Part shown: positions 1 to 7,964 of the stretch, piece after piece
How the letters are laid out: each line of letters begins with the position of its first letter
Numbering within the stretch: the first letter of the stretch is position 1
Assembly: GCF_002975275.1 (NCBI RefSeq)
Contig: NZ_PCOQ01000001.1
Span: forward strand, 124,001 to 188,000
Length of the DNA: 64,000 nt
Direction of reading: 5' to 3'
From: Achromobacter sp. MYb9
Lineage (GTDB): Bacteria > Pseudomonadota > Gammaproteobacteria > Burkholderiales > Burkholderiaceae_B
The notes under the pieces: model-generated
What the model was told of the DNA's origin: nothing
The model's input: the letters and a program-made list of their open reading frames with translations, nothing else
Databases searched by the model: none
Made by a program: the position numbers and the translations under genes

Positions 1-238
1 GCTTGAGGGACGGCGCACGGGTGATCCAGTTGCCTTCCGGCAGCATCCCCACGATTTCCGAATGCGCGTGCTGCGAGATCTGGCGAACCAGCGTCTTGCG
101 GTAGGCGTCCGGCATCCAGTCCTTGGCCTCGATGCGCACGCCGTCGTCAATGCGGCGCTGGAACGTCTGGTCGCGGCCTTCAAGCTGGTCGGCGGTCTTG
201 ACCTGCTTGACGCCGGTTTCGACGAGTTGAGCGTACAT
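1..238 (-). CDS. paaA: 1,2-phenylacetyl-CoA epoxidase subunit PaaA (5' end only)
   Basis: The reading frame from the ATG at 238 to the left edge encodes 79 residues matching the N-terminus of PaaA, including the conserved stretches [20 protein letters not shown] and [17 protein letters not shown]. PaaA is the catalytic diiron subunit of the ring epoxidase in aerobic phenylacetate degradation; the diiron ligands lie beyond the window. A good ribosome site (AGGAG) sits 8 bases before the start. The gene is divergent from the paaX repressor gene, and the rest of the paa operon presumably continues to the left. The identification is strong, although only a quarter of the protein is visible. Confidence 0.93.
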   Translation of the reverse strand, partial: MYAQLVETGVKQVKTADQLEGRDQTFQRRIDDGVRIEAKDWMPDAYRKTLVRQISQHAHSEIVGMLPEGNWITRAPSLK

Positions 239-343
239 GTTTTGTCTCCTAGAGACGGTTTGCGAAAACGCAAAGCAAACGTTCCGCAGTGCCGTCATGT
301 CATAGGCCGATTATTTAATACAAAAAAATCATTGTCAAACTCA

Positions 344-376
344 AATCTGTATCACATTGGATTTATGTATCATATT
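344..376. promoter_or_regulatory. candidate PaaX operator, two direct repeats between paaA and paaX
   Basis: The sequence TGTATCAYATT occurs twice, at 348-358 and 366-376, exactly 18 bases apart. Read on the minus strand the copies are AATGTGATACA and AATATGATACA, resembling the left half of the E. coli PaaX site (WWTRTGATTCGYGWT). The pair lies in the AT-rich divergent gap, so one repressor could cover both promoters. Function is inferred from position and partial similarity. Confidence 0.5.
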
Positions 377-411
377 GCGGATCCTGATATCGGCCGCTTG
401 CGGCCCCCCTT

Positions 412-1341
412 ATGGCAAACCCTCAGTCGCCCCTGGACCGCTTTCTGTCCCGCTTATTGAAAAGCGATCCGCCCCGCGCCAAATCCCTGTGCGTCAGCTT
501 GCTGGGCGACGCGCTCGCGCCCCATGGCGGCGCCATTTGGCTCGGCGACCTGATCGCGCTGCTGGCACCGCTGGGCATCAACGAGCGGCTGCTGCGCACC
601 AGCGTGTTCCGGCTGGTCGCCCAGAACTGGCTGCAATCCGAACGCCATGGCCGTCGCAGCCTTTATCTGATTTCCGAGCAAGGCCTGCGCCATACGGCGC
701 ACGCGTCGCAGCGCATCTACGAGGGCGCGGCGCGGGACTGGAATGGGGAATGGACATTGGTGGCGTTGCCGCGCACGGGCAACGGCCTGGCCGAACGCGC
801 GGAGCTGCGGCGCGAACTGGTCTGGGAAGGCTTCGGCATGATCGCGCCGGGTTTGTTCGCCCATCCGCACACCGAGGCGCGGGCGGCGCACGACATCCTG
901 GACAAGCTGGGCATCCCGGACCGGGCGCTGGTGTTGTCGGCACGTGACCTGGCCGGCGCAGGCGGCCTGCCGATCGCCAGCCTGGCGTCGCAATGCTGGA
1001 ACCTGGACGACGTCGCCGAGCAATACCGTCAGTTCTCGCGGAACTTCGGCCCGTTGGAGAAACTGCTGGAAGAACCGCCCTCTCCGCCCGAGGCGTTCGT
1101 CGTCCGCGTCATGCTGCTGCACCATTGGCGACGGATCGTCCTGCATGACCCGCAGTTGCCCGGCCCGATGCTGCCCGACAACTGGCCTGGCCACGCGGCG
1201 CGCGAGCTGTGCGGAAGGATCTACTGGAAGGTGTTCGACGCGTCGGAGACGCACCTGGCAGCCTTGGCCGGCCAGGACAACGAACGCTTTGCCCCCCTGG
1301 CGGGAGACATCGCCGGTCGCTTCGGCGGACGCCCGGCCTGA
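412..1341 (+). CDS. paaX: phenylacetic acid degradation transcriptional repressor PaaX
   Basis: The 309-residue product has the length and domain order of PaaX: an N-terminal winged helix at about residues 20-95 (including LRTSVFRLVAQNWL), then the PaaX central and C-terminal domains. PaaX represses paa genes until phenylacetyl-CoA binds. The gene is divergent from paaA across a 173-base gap holding two candidate operators. The ATG at 412 is preceded by a C-rich run without a clear ribosome site, so translation may be weak. A long open frame on the opposite strand is a GC-rich shadow. Confidence 0.93.
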   Translation: MANPQSPLDRFLSRLLKSDPPRAKSLCVSLLGDALAPHGGAIWLGDLIALLAPLGINERLLRTSVFRLVAQNWLQSERHGRRSLYLISEQGLRHTAHASQRIYEGAARDWNGEWTLVALPRTGNGLAERAELRRELVWEGFGMIAPGLFAHPHTEARAAHDILDKLGIPDRALVLSARDLAGAGGLPIASLASQCWNLDDVAEQYRQFSRNFGPLEKLLEEPPSPPEAFVVRVMLLHHWRRIVLHDPQLPGPMLPDNWPGHAARELCGRIYWKVFDASETHLAALAGQDNERFAPLAGDIAGRFGGRPA

Positions 1342-1351
1342 ACGCCCGGCT

Positions 1352-1975
1352 TCAAGCGGGCGGAGACAGGGTCACGCCCAGCGAATCGACGTGACGCTCG
1401 CCGGCGGCGATCTGGCCGGGGCCGGGACGCGATAGCCCGACCGTGGCGGCGATGAAGGAAAGCGTCCAGTGCGCCTGGATGGGCCGTCCCAGCGCCGCGC
1501 CGGTATCGGCGTCGATGCCGCTGGGCACATCCAGCGCCAGGACCGGCACGTTCCAGCTGTTGACCGTATCGACCAGCGCTTGCCAGTCCGCGTCCAGCGT
1601 ACGGTTCAAGCCGATGCCGAACAAGCCGTCAATGACGATATCGGGGACGTCTCCAGACCCAAGCGACGTCTGCGTCTCGCCGCCGGCGGCATGCCAGCCG
1701 GCCCAGGCGCGGGCCGCGTCCGGTGGCAAACGGGCGGGGCCGGATGGCAGCAGCACCCGTACCGTATATCCCAGGGCGAGCAGGCGCGTCGCGGCTTCCA
1801 GCGCGTCGCCCCCGTTATTGCCGGGGCCGGCCAGGGCCAGGAGAGTGTGCTCAGGAGGGAAACGGGCCGCGATGAACTCGGCGGCAGCCCGGCCGGCCAA
1901 CGGCATCAGCGCCCGGCCCGAAGCCAGGGCTAGCTGTTCGGCGCGGCGAATCTGGGCAACGGAGTAAGACGGCAT
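1352..1975 (-). CDS. nnrE: NAD(P)H-hydrate epimerase (YjeF N-terminal domain)
   Basis: The 207-residue protein is a stand-alone YjeF_N domain, which interconverts R and S forms of damaged NAD(P)H hydrate so that a dehydratase can repair it. The motif [13 protein letters not shown] (about residues 49-61) is the family signature, with Ala where Gly is commoner, and [12 protein letters not shown] supplies the conserved Asp region. The E. coli homologue is fused to the ADP-dependent dehydratase domain; here that half is missing and no separate copy is seen in the window. It is convergent with paaX and lies downstream of orn. Confidence 0.88.
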   Translation of the reverse strand: MPSYSVAQIRRAEQLALASGRALMPLAGRAAAEFIAARFPPEHTLLALAGPGNNGGDALEAATRLLALGYTVRVLLPSGPARLPPDAARAWAGWHAAGGETQTSLGSGDVPDIVIDGLFGIGLNRTLDADWQALVDTVNSWNVPVLALDVPSGIDADTGAALGRPIQAHWTLSFIAATVGLSRPGPGQIAAGERHVDSLGVTLSPPA

Positions 1976-2044
1976 GGCGAAGGCGCGGCGGAGCGATCCA
2001 GACCAAAGGTCTTGCCCAGTTTACGCCGCGGCCCGGCCTGCCGC

Positions 2045-2590
2045 TCACACCTTCAGGAAGTGCTCGCGGTAGTACTTGAGTTCGTCGATGGATTCGTAGA
2101 TGTCCGCCAGTGCTTCGTGGCGGCTCTTCTTTTCGAAGCCCTTGTACACCGCAGGCGCCCAGCGGCGCGCCAATTCCTTCAGCGTGCTGACGTCAAGGTT
2201 GCGGTAATGGAAGAACTGCTCCAGGCGCGGCATGTAAGCAAACATGAAGCGGCGGTCCTGGCTGATGGTATTGCCGCACAGCGGCGATTTGCCGGCCGGC
2301 ACATGCTGCGCAAGAAACGCCAAGAGCGTATCCTCTGCCTGCGCCTCGGACACCGTGGATGCCTTGACCTTGTCGATCAGGCCGCTCTTGCCGTGGGTGG
2401 ACTTGTTCCAGTTGTCCATGGCGTCAAGCAGGCTGTCGGGCTGGTGGATCACCAGCACCGGGCCTTCGGCCACGACCGTCAGATCAGGCTCCGTCACCAC
2501 GACGGCCACCTCGATGATGCGTTCTTTCTCAGGTTCCAGACCCGTCATTTCCATGTCGAGCCAAACCAGGCGATTTTCGTTCACAGCCAT
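2045..2590 (-). CDS. orn: oligoribonuclease
   Basis: The 181-residue DEDDh exonuclease degrades 2-5 nucleotide RNA and clears pGpG, the breakdown product of c-di-[23 protein letters not shown] near the N-terminus carries the first Asp and Glu ligands, and the conserved SRHEALADI block near the C-terminus carries the His and last Asp. Length and full-length similarity match the family. The ATG at 2590 is shared by all known starts of this type. Its role in c-di-GMP turnover is relevant to the c-di-GMP-responsive synthase at 57.5 kb. Confidence 0.96.
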   Translation of the reverse strand: MAVNENRLVWLDMEMTGLEPEKERIIEVAVVVTEPDLTVVAEGPVLVIHQPDSLLDAMDNWNKSTHGKSGLIDKVKASTVSEAQAEDTLLAFLAQHVPAGKSPLCGNTISQDRRFMFAYMPRLEQFFHYRNLDVSTLKELARRWAPAVYKGFEKKSRHEALADIYESIDELKYYREHFLKV

Positions 2591-2651
2591 ATAATTTGCC
2601 TATAAAACGCGCGATTTTCGCACATCCCTACTTGAGTCGACCGCTTCGCCC

Positions 2652-3902
2652 ATGTTCACATTGCTGTTCGTTGCTTTCCTGCTGACCGATATTGCCGTGC
2701 GCCTGTGGCTGGCGACACGCCAGATTCGCCACGTGGCACGCAATCGCGACCAGGTGCCCGTGGAGTTTTCCCATCGCATCGGGCTGTCCAGCCACCAGCG
2801 TGCGGCGGATTACACGGTCGCGCGGGTCAAGCTGGGCATGCTGGAGCGCACCTACGACGCAATCCTGCTGGTGTGCCTGACGCTGATGGGCGGACTGCAG
2901 TTCATTGACCTGATGGTAGGCCAGCTTACCAGCAACGACTTCCTGCGCCAGATGTTGCTGCTGGTTGCCGTGGCGCTGCTGCTCGGCGTGCTGGGGTTGC
3001 CGTTCACATTGTGGCGGCAGTTCAAACTGGAGGCGCGCTTCGGATTCAACCGCATGACGCCCGAGCTCTTCATCGCCGATGCGGCCAAGGGCCTGCTGGT
3101 GGCCGCCGTGCTGGGCTTGCCGCTGGCCGCGGCGGTGCTCTGGCTGATGGGCAGCGCGGGCGCCTACTGGTGGATCTGGGCGTGGGCGCTTTGGACCGTG
3201 TTCAACCTGGCGCTGCTGATCATCTACCCGATGTTCATCGCCCCGCTGTTCAACAAGTTCACCCCGCTGTCCGACCCGGAACTGGCGGGACGCATCCAGA
3301 GCCTGGCGCAACGCTGCGGCTTCTCCCTCAATGGCCTGTTCGTGATGGACGGTTCGCGCCGCTCCGCCCACGGCAACGCCTATTTCACGGGATTCGGCCG
3401 GTCGCGCCGCATCGTGTTCTTCGACACCTTGCTGGCCCGCTTGAACGGCGACGAAATCGAAGCCGTGCTGGCCCACGAGCTAGGCCATTTCGCCAAGCGT
3501 CACATCATCAAGCGCATCCTCTTCAGTTTCGGCATGGCATTTGCCTTTTTCGCCATCCTGGGCTGGGTCGCCCAACAACCCTGGTTCTATGTGGACCTGG
3601 GCGTGATGCCGCAATTGGGCGGGCGCAACGATGCCATGGCATTGCTGCTGTTCTTCCTGGTCATTCCCGTTTTCACTTTCATGTTCACCCCGCTGGCCAG
3701 CTGGTATTCGCGCCGCGACGAATTCGAAGCCGACCGCTATGCGGCCGAGCAGAGTTCGCCGGAACGCCTGGTGTCCGCGCTGGTCAAACTCTACGACGAC
3801 AACGCCTCTACGCTCACCCCCGATCCCGTGCACTCCGCCTTCTACGACAGCCATCCCCCCGCCGCCGAGCGCATCCGCCACCTGATGGCGAGCGCCGCAT
3901 GA
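2652..3902 (+). CDS. M48 family integral membrane zinc metalloprotease (Ste24/HtpX-like)
   Basis: The 416-residue protein has several membrane segments and the zinc site HELGH at about residues 275-279, followed by the downstream Glu ligand in the EFEADRYAAE block, as in CAAX prenyl protease 1 (Ste24) type M48A enzymes. The long N-terminal membrane part and the conserved NPxxG-poor soluble loop fit the bacterial Ste24-like group. It probably cleaves membrane or misfolded proteins from the cytoplasmic side; the substrate cannot be read from sequence. It is divergent from orn and its TGA overlaps the ATG of rsgA (ATGA). Confidence 0.9.
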   Translation: MFTLLFVAFLLTDIAVRLWLATRQIRHVARNRDQVPVEFSHRIGLSSHQRAADYTVARVKLGMLERTYDAILLVCLTLMGGLQFIDLMVGQLTSNDFLRQMLLLVAVALLLGVLGLPFTLWRQFKLEARFGFNRMTPELFIADAAKGLLVAAVLGLPLAAAVLWLMGSAGAYWWIWAWALWTVFNLALLIIYPMFIAPLFNKFTPLSDPELAGRIQSLAQRCGFSLNGLFVMDGSRRSAHGNAYFTGFGRSRRIVFFDTLLARLNGDEIEAVLAHELGHFAKRHIIKRILFSFGMAFAFFAILGWVAQQPWFYVDLGVMPQLGGRNDAMALLLFFLVIPVFTFMFTPLASWYSRRDEFEADRYAAEQSSPERLVSALVKLYDDNASTLTPDPVHSAFYDSHPPAAERIRHLMASAA

Positions 3903-4864
3903 ACGCCCGCAACAACAGCAGCAGGAAACCTCCCAATACGGCGCCTGCGGGCACCCCGGCCGCGCAAGTCGGGCTAGAAGGCCGCATCATCGCGGCGCAT
4001 GGGCGGCATTACACCGTGGAGCTGGCCGACGGCTCGGTACGCAAGTGCTTCCCCCGCGGCAAGAAGGCCGGCGCCGCCGTGGGCGACCGCGTCCAGATCA
4101 CGCCCCAGGGCAACGATGAAGGCGCCATCGACACCATCCTGCCCCGCAGCAACCTGCTGTACCGCTCGGACGACATGCGCTCCAAGCAGTTCGCCTCCAA
4201 CGTAGACCAGCTTCTGATCGTGATCGCCGTGCGGCCGACGTTCTCGGACGACCTGACAGGCCGTGCGCTTGCCGGGGCCTGGAGCGCAGGCATCTCGCCG
4301 CTCATCATCCTGAACAAAACGGATCTGACCGACGAATTGCCCGCCGCGCGCGCCCGCCTGGCGCCGATCGCGGCGCTGGGTGTGCCGGTCATCGAACTCA
4401 GTGCGCTGGAACCTGAAAAAGTCCATACCCTGCTGGCGCCACACCTGGCCGGCCGCACCAACCTGTTGCTGGGCCAGAGCGGCATGGGGAAATCCACGCT
4501 GCTCAACGCGTTGATTCCCACTGCCGGCGCCGCCACGCGCGAGCACTCGACCGCGCTGGACATGGGCAAGCACACCACGACCAGCACGCGGCTCTATCAC
4601 CTGCCCGAGCCGGGCGGCGACCTGATCGACTCGCCGGGATTCCAGGCCTTCGGGCTGCAGCACCTGACCCGCGACGACATCATCCGCGGCTTTCCGGAAT
4701 TCACGAAGCCCATCGAAGCATGCCGTTTCTACAACTGCACGCATCGGCAGGAACCGGGCTGCGGCGTCCTTGCGGCGCTGCAGGCAGGCGAGATCAATCC
4801 GCTGCGCTATGCGCTGTACGAACGCATCCTGGAAGAAAACCTGGCCGGACAGCAGCGCTATTGA
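3899..4864 (+). CDS. rsgA: small ribosomal subunit biogenesis GTPase RsgA
   Basis: The 321-residue protein shows the circularly permuted GTPase order of RsgA: the G4 motif NKTD (about residue 139) precedes the P-loop GQSGMGKST (about 191) and G3 DSPGF. An OB-fold precedes the GTPase part, and a zinc knuckle CRFYNCTHRQEPGC lies near residue 275. RsgA checks late 30S assembly. The chosen ATG at 3899 overlaps the upstream stop as ATGA, giving normal length; the frame stays open further upstream but only as a shadow of the protease gene. Confidence 0.96.
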   Translation: MNARNNSSRKPPNTAPAGTPAAQVGLEGRIIAAHGRHYTVELADGSVRKCFPRGKKAGAAVGDRVQITPQGNDEGAIDTILPRSNLLYRSDDMRSKQFASNVDQLLIVIAVRPTFSDDLTGRALAGAWSAGISPLIILNKTDLTDELPAARARLAPIAALGVPVIELSALEPEKVHTLLAPHLAGRTNLLLGQSGMGKSTLLNALIPTAGAATREHSTALDMGKHTTTSTRLYHLPEPGGDLIDSPGFQAFGLQHLTRDDIIRGFPEFTKPIEACRFYNCTHRQEPGCGVLAALQAGEINPLRYALYERILEENLAGQQRY

Positions 4865-4916
4865 AGGTCAGCGGCGCACGTCGCGCCCGACCGGCAACCG
4901 TGCCACCCGGCATGAA

Positions 4917-4944
4917 GACGGCCCCATAAGGGGCCGTTCTTATT
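4917..4944 (+). terminator. terminator downstream of rsgA
   Basis: An 8-bp GC-rich stem, ACGGCCCC / GGGGCCGT with a 4-base loop at 4918-4937, is followed by a loose T-rich run (TCTTATT). It separates rsgA from the convergent Nudix gene. Confidence 0.65.
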
Positions 4945-4968
4945 GGGACGCGCGGCGGGTGGGCGCCG

Positions 4969-5700
4969 TCAGCGCGGCTGGAAGCCGTTGCGCAGCAGGT
5001 GATAGAGATTGCGCAGCATGCCGGCAGTGGCGCCCCAGATGAAATGGTCGCCGTAGGGCATGCCGTAATAGTTGCGTACCCGTCCGTCGTCCAACCGCGC
5101 CTCATACAGGCGGTGGTTGGCGGGATCCATCAAGAAAGACAGCGGCACTTCGAACACTTCGGCCACTTCAAATGCGTCGGGCGCCAGGTCGAAACCCGGG
5201 CGCACCAGCGACACCACGGGAATGATGGAAAAGCCCGTCGCCGTCAGGTACGGCGGCATGCTACCCAGCACTTCCACATGGTTCGAGGGCAGGCCCGTTT
5301 CCTCCTGCGCCTCGCGCAGGGCCGCGGCCACCGGCGTCGAATCGCTGGTCTCGATGCGTCCACCCGGAAAGCTGATTTGGCCGGCATGGTCGTGCAAGTG
5401 CGCGGCACGCTGGGTCAGCATGATGTGCACGCCGTTGTCGCGGGTGACCAGCGGAATCAGCACCGCGGCGGGCACGGGCGTGCCTTCGCGACCTGGATAG
5501 CGCAGGTCGTTGTCGCGGGAAAGCTCCAGCGTCCAGGTGGACGGCTGGCTGAGCGTGCCCCGCAAGGAGTCCGGGGTCAGCAGGCTGGCAGGCACGGCCG
5601 GCAAGGACTCGTTGGCCACCACCCACGGTTGCGTCGCGGGATCGAAGCCGGGACGCGCGAGCGGCCGTCTAGGCCGCGCGGAATACGAGGAATCAGACAT
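4969..5700 (-). CDS. Nudix hydrolase, CoA pyrophosphatase type
   Basis: The 243-residue protein carries a Nudix box around residues 109-131, from GGRIE to REAQEETGL, preceded by LTQRAAHLHDHAGQISFPGG, the extension typical of CoA diphosphatases (NudL/Pcd1, UPF0035 group). Such enzymes split CoA and its derivatives into phosphopantetheine and 3',5'-ADP. I chose the ATG at 5700; a TTG 12 bases upstream is in frame but runs into the upstream terminator. The gene follows rplS on the same strand, separated by a terminator. Confidence 0.87.
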   Translation of the reverse strand: MSDSSYSARPRRPLARPGFDPATQPWVVANESLPAVPASLLTPDSLRGTLSQPSTWTLELSRDNDLRYPGREGTPVPAAVLIPLVTRDNGVHIMLTQRAAHLHDHAGQISFPGGRIETSDSTPVAAALREAQEETGLPSNHVEVLGSMPPYLTATGFSIIPVVSLVRPGFDLAPDAFEVAEVFEVPLSFLMDPANHRLYEARLDDGRVRNYYGMPYGDHFIWGATAGMLRNLYHLLRNGFQPR

Positions 5701-5716
5701 ACGGCTTTGCAATAAG

Positions 5717-5744
5717 AAAAAGGCACCCTCGCAGGTGCCTTTTT
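5717..5744 (-). terminator. terminator of rplS
   Basis: An 11-bp inverted repeat (AAAAAGGCACC / GGTGCCTTTTT, 6-base loop) lies between rplS and the Nudix gene. On the minus strand the stem is followed by five T. It is symmetrical and could act in both directions. Confidence 0.85.
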
Positions 5745-5823
5745 AACCCGGAAACCTGTGCCGGACGGAAACGCTGAATGGCGCGGACGTCCGACACTGG
5801 TAGGGCCGTGTGCCGATAAGCGA

Positions 5824-6204
5824 TCAAGCCGCCGGGGCTTGCTTGCTGACCAGCTTTTCCTTGATACGCGCCGACTTGCCCGAGCGGTTGCGCAGGTAGT
5901 ACAGCTTGGCGCGGCGCACGTCACCGCGGCGCTTGACTTCGATGCCAGCGATTTGCGGCGAGTACAGCTGGAACGTACGTTCCACGGCTTCACCCGACGA
6001 AATCTTGCGCACGGTGAACGCGGAGTTCAGGCCGCGGTTGCGCTTGGCGATAACAACGCCTTCGAAAGCCTGCACGCGCTTGCGGGTGCCTTCAACGACG
6101 TTCACGCTCACGATGACGGTGTCACCAGGAGCAAATTCAGGCTTGGCTTGGCCGCCGGTCAGACGGGCAATTTCTTCCTGTTCCAGGATAGCGATAAGGT
6201 TCAT
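5824..6204 (-). CDS. rplS: 50S ribosomal protein L19
   Basis: The 126-residue protein matches L19 throughout, including [20 protein letters not shown] and [21 protein letters not shown]19 sits at the 30S-50S interface. A strong ribosome site (TAGGAG) precedes the ATG. In many proteobacteria rplS is the last gene of rpsP-rimM-trmD-rplS; here none of those genes is adjacent, since the next gene upstream is a divergent transporter. Confidence 0.97.
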   Translation of the reverse strand: MNLIAILEQEEIARLTGGQAKPEFAPGDTVIVSVNVVEGTRKRVQAFEGVVIAKRNRGLNSAFTVRKISSGEAVERTFQLYSPQIAGIEVKRRGDVRRAKLYYLRNRSGKSARIKEKLVSKQAPAA

Positions 6205-6562
6205 TAGAACTCCTAAGTCATCATGTCTTTGCGGACTAAAACTTTTGCCGTTCGATGTTGTTCACGTAACGCGTAGCCATCAGATGGCAGGCTTTCCGTG
6301 TGCATGGCTGGCAATCGATGCGTGTGCCCAGGGTTCGCTTGAAGTAGGTCTACTTAAAGTAGAGGCCTACTCAAAGTTCTACACGGGGCCCTCTCATGAT
6401 TTCCCGCAATGCTCGTACCGCAAGCAGAGGATGAGATTTGGCAAACCAATGATTCTACACCAAAAATTCGGTTGGGCGTCCGGTAGAATGGCGACCTTCT
6501 GGTGGCTTTGATGTACGCTTGCCACTTCTGTAACAAACACGTCATCTGACGCTGTTCCCCCC
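6205..6562. promoter_or_regulatory. divergent promoter region between rplS and the EamA transporter gene, with nested inverted repeats
   Basis: No gene is supported in these 358 bases. TAGAAT -10-like hexamers point left (6452-6457, minus strand) and right (6484-6489, plus strand), each without a clear -35. Two neighbouring inverted repeats, AAGTAGGTCTACTT at 6342-6355 and AGTAGAGGCCTACT at 6359-6372, could be an operator or a leader structure of the rplS message. Neither role is proven. Confidence 0.45.
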
Positions 6563-7435
6563 ATGTCGTATACGTCCCTGTTATTGGTTGTCCTGGCGGC
6601 AATGGCCCACGCGACGTGGAACCTGCTGGCCAAGCGCGCGGCCATGGTGGGCGCCCCATTCGTCTTTGCGTACGGCTTGTGCGCCTCGGTGCTGTATGCG
6701 CCTTGGGTGATCTGGGTGCTGATGCATGACGGCATGACGTGGACGTGGCCAGTCGTGGCCGCCATCCTCACTTCCAGCCTGTTGCATCTGGGCTACAGCC
6801 TGTGCCTGCAACGCGGCTATCAAGTGGCCGACCTGTCCGTGGTGTACCCCATCGCCCGGGGCACCGGCCCCCTGCTTTCGACCACTGGCGCCTTCCTGCT
6901 GCTGGGGGAACCCGCCACCAGCACCGGCATCATCGGCATGCTGTGCGTGGTGATCGGCGTATTGCTGATCGCGACCCAGGGCCGGCTGACCATCTTCAAG
7001 CAGGCGCAAGCCTGGGTGGGGGTGCGTTGGGGCGTGGTGATCGGCCTGTTCATCGCCGCCTACACCGTGGTGGACGCCTACGGCGTCAAGGTCTTGCTGA
7101 TCAGCCCGGTGCTATTCGACTGGTTCACGTGCGTGACGCGCACCGCCATGATGACGCCTCACATGCTGGGCCGCCGCACTCAGGCCTGGGAATCGATGCG
7201 GGGGCATTGGCATCTGGCGCTGGCCGTGGGCCTACTGTCTCCGCTGGGATACATCCTGGTGCTCTACGCCTTGCGCAACGGCGCGCCGCTGAGCCTGGTG
7301 GCCCCAGCGCGCGAAATGTCCATGATGCTGGGCACCTTGGCGGGCATGTTCCTGCTGCGCGAGAAGGTCGGGCCCGGGCGTCTGGCCGGCTGCCTGTCCA
7401 TTCTGGCGGGCGTCATCCTGCTGGGTTCCAGCTGA
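6563..7435 (+). CDS. EamA/DMT-superfamily transporter
   Basis: The 290-residue hydrophobic protein has about ten predicted membrane helices in two repeated halves, the EamA pattern. Typical family sequences are MAHATWNLLAKRA at the start, YPIARGTGPLLSTTGAFLLL at the end of the first half and GTLAGMFLLREKV in the second. Members export amino acids, nucleosides or other metabolites; the substrate is not predictable here. It is divergent from rplS and convergent with the next gene, only 12 bases away. Confidence 0.87.
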   Translation: MSYTSLLLVVLAAMAHATWNLLAKRAAMVGAPFVFAYGLCASVLYAPWVIWVLMHDGMTWTWPVVAAILTSSLLHLGYSLCLQRGYQVADLSVVYPIARGTGPLLSTTGAFLLLGEPATSTGIIGMLCVVIGVLLIATQGRLTIFKQAQAWVGVRWGVVIGLFIAAYTVVDAYGVKVLLISPVLFDWFTCVTRTAMMTPHMLGRRTQAWESMRGHWHLALAVGLLSPLGYILVLYALRNGAPLSLVAPAREMSMMLGTLAGMFLLREKVGPGRLAGCLSILAGVILLGSS

Positions 7436-7447
7436 ACCTCCTGCCGC

Positions 7448-7906
7448 TTAGAAACCGGCGGCCGCGCCCAGCCACATCAGTCCGGGGATGATTGCGCCCC
7501 AAGCCAACACCATCACCACGTCAATCACCATGGCCTTCATGGTGACCTGAGACGTAACGGGTTCAACCGTGGCGTTGCCCAGGCTGCGTTCGCGCACGAC
7601 GACGGCCGTGGGCGTGCTGACGACAACCGGCGCCGCGGGGCGGCCCGTTGCCACCGGCGCCGGGGCGGGGACCACCCCGTGGCTGGCGGCGCCCTCTTCC
7701 GCCGGCGCGGGCGGGAACGGCCAACGGGCGGGCATGGAGCCAGGACGCGCACGATGACGCGGCTGGGCGTCGACCGATGGAGTCCAGGGCATCGCCAAGC
7801 CCACCAGCTTGGCGCATACCGCCCGGGCGCGATGCGCGCTGCGGCGCAACGGGTTGAGCGTAACGGCAAGCTCGTCCGACAAAACGGAAATATCAGCGGT
7901 GTTCAT
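7448..7906 (-). CDS. hypothetical protein with Pro/Ala-rich middle and C-terminal membrane helix
   Basis: I do not recognise this 152-residue protein. The N-terminal 40 residues (MNTADISVLSDELAVTLNPL, then an Arg-rich patch) could be amphipathic; the middle is rich in Pro, Ala and Val; and the last 28 residues form one strong hydrophobic segment (about 128-148), suggesting a tail anchor. The ATG at 7906 has a good ribosome site (AAGGAG). Several longer overlapping frames on both strands exist, but this one has the best start context. Coding status is likely, function unknown. Confidence 0.6.
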   Translation of the reverse strand: MNTADISVLSDELAVTLNPLRRSAHRARAVCAKLVGLAMPWTPSVDAQPRHRARPGSMPARWPFPPAPAEEGAASHGVVPAPAPVATGRPAAPVVVSTPTAVVVRERSLGNATVEPVTSQVTMKAMVIDVVMVLAWGAIIPGLMWLGAAAGF

Positions 7907-7964
7907 AGGAACTCCTTGGAGAAAGATTCCAGGCCGCGGCGGGCACCGCGGCGTCGACCGGCAA

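Noticed and set aside
454-1254. 266-codon open frame opposite paaX
   Set aside because: Fully overlaps paaX, which matches its family from end to end.
6205-6562. riboswitch or T-box leader of rplS
   Set aside because: No conserved core elements; only simple inverted repeats.
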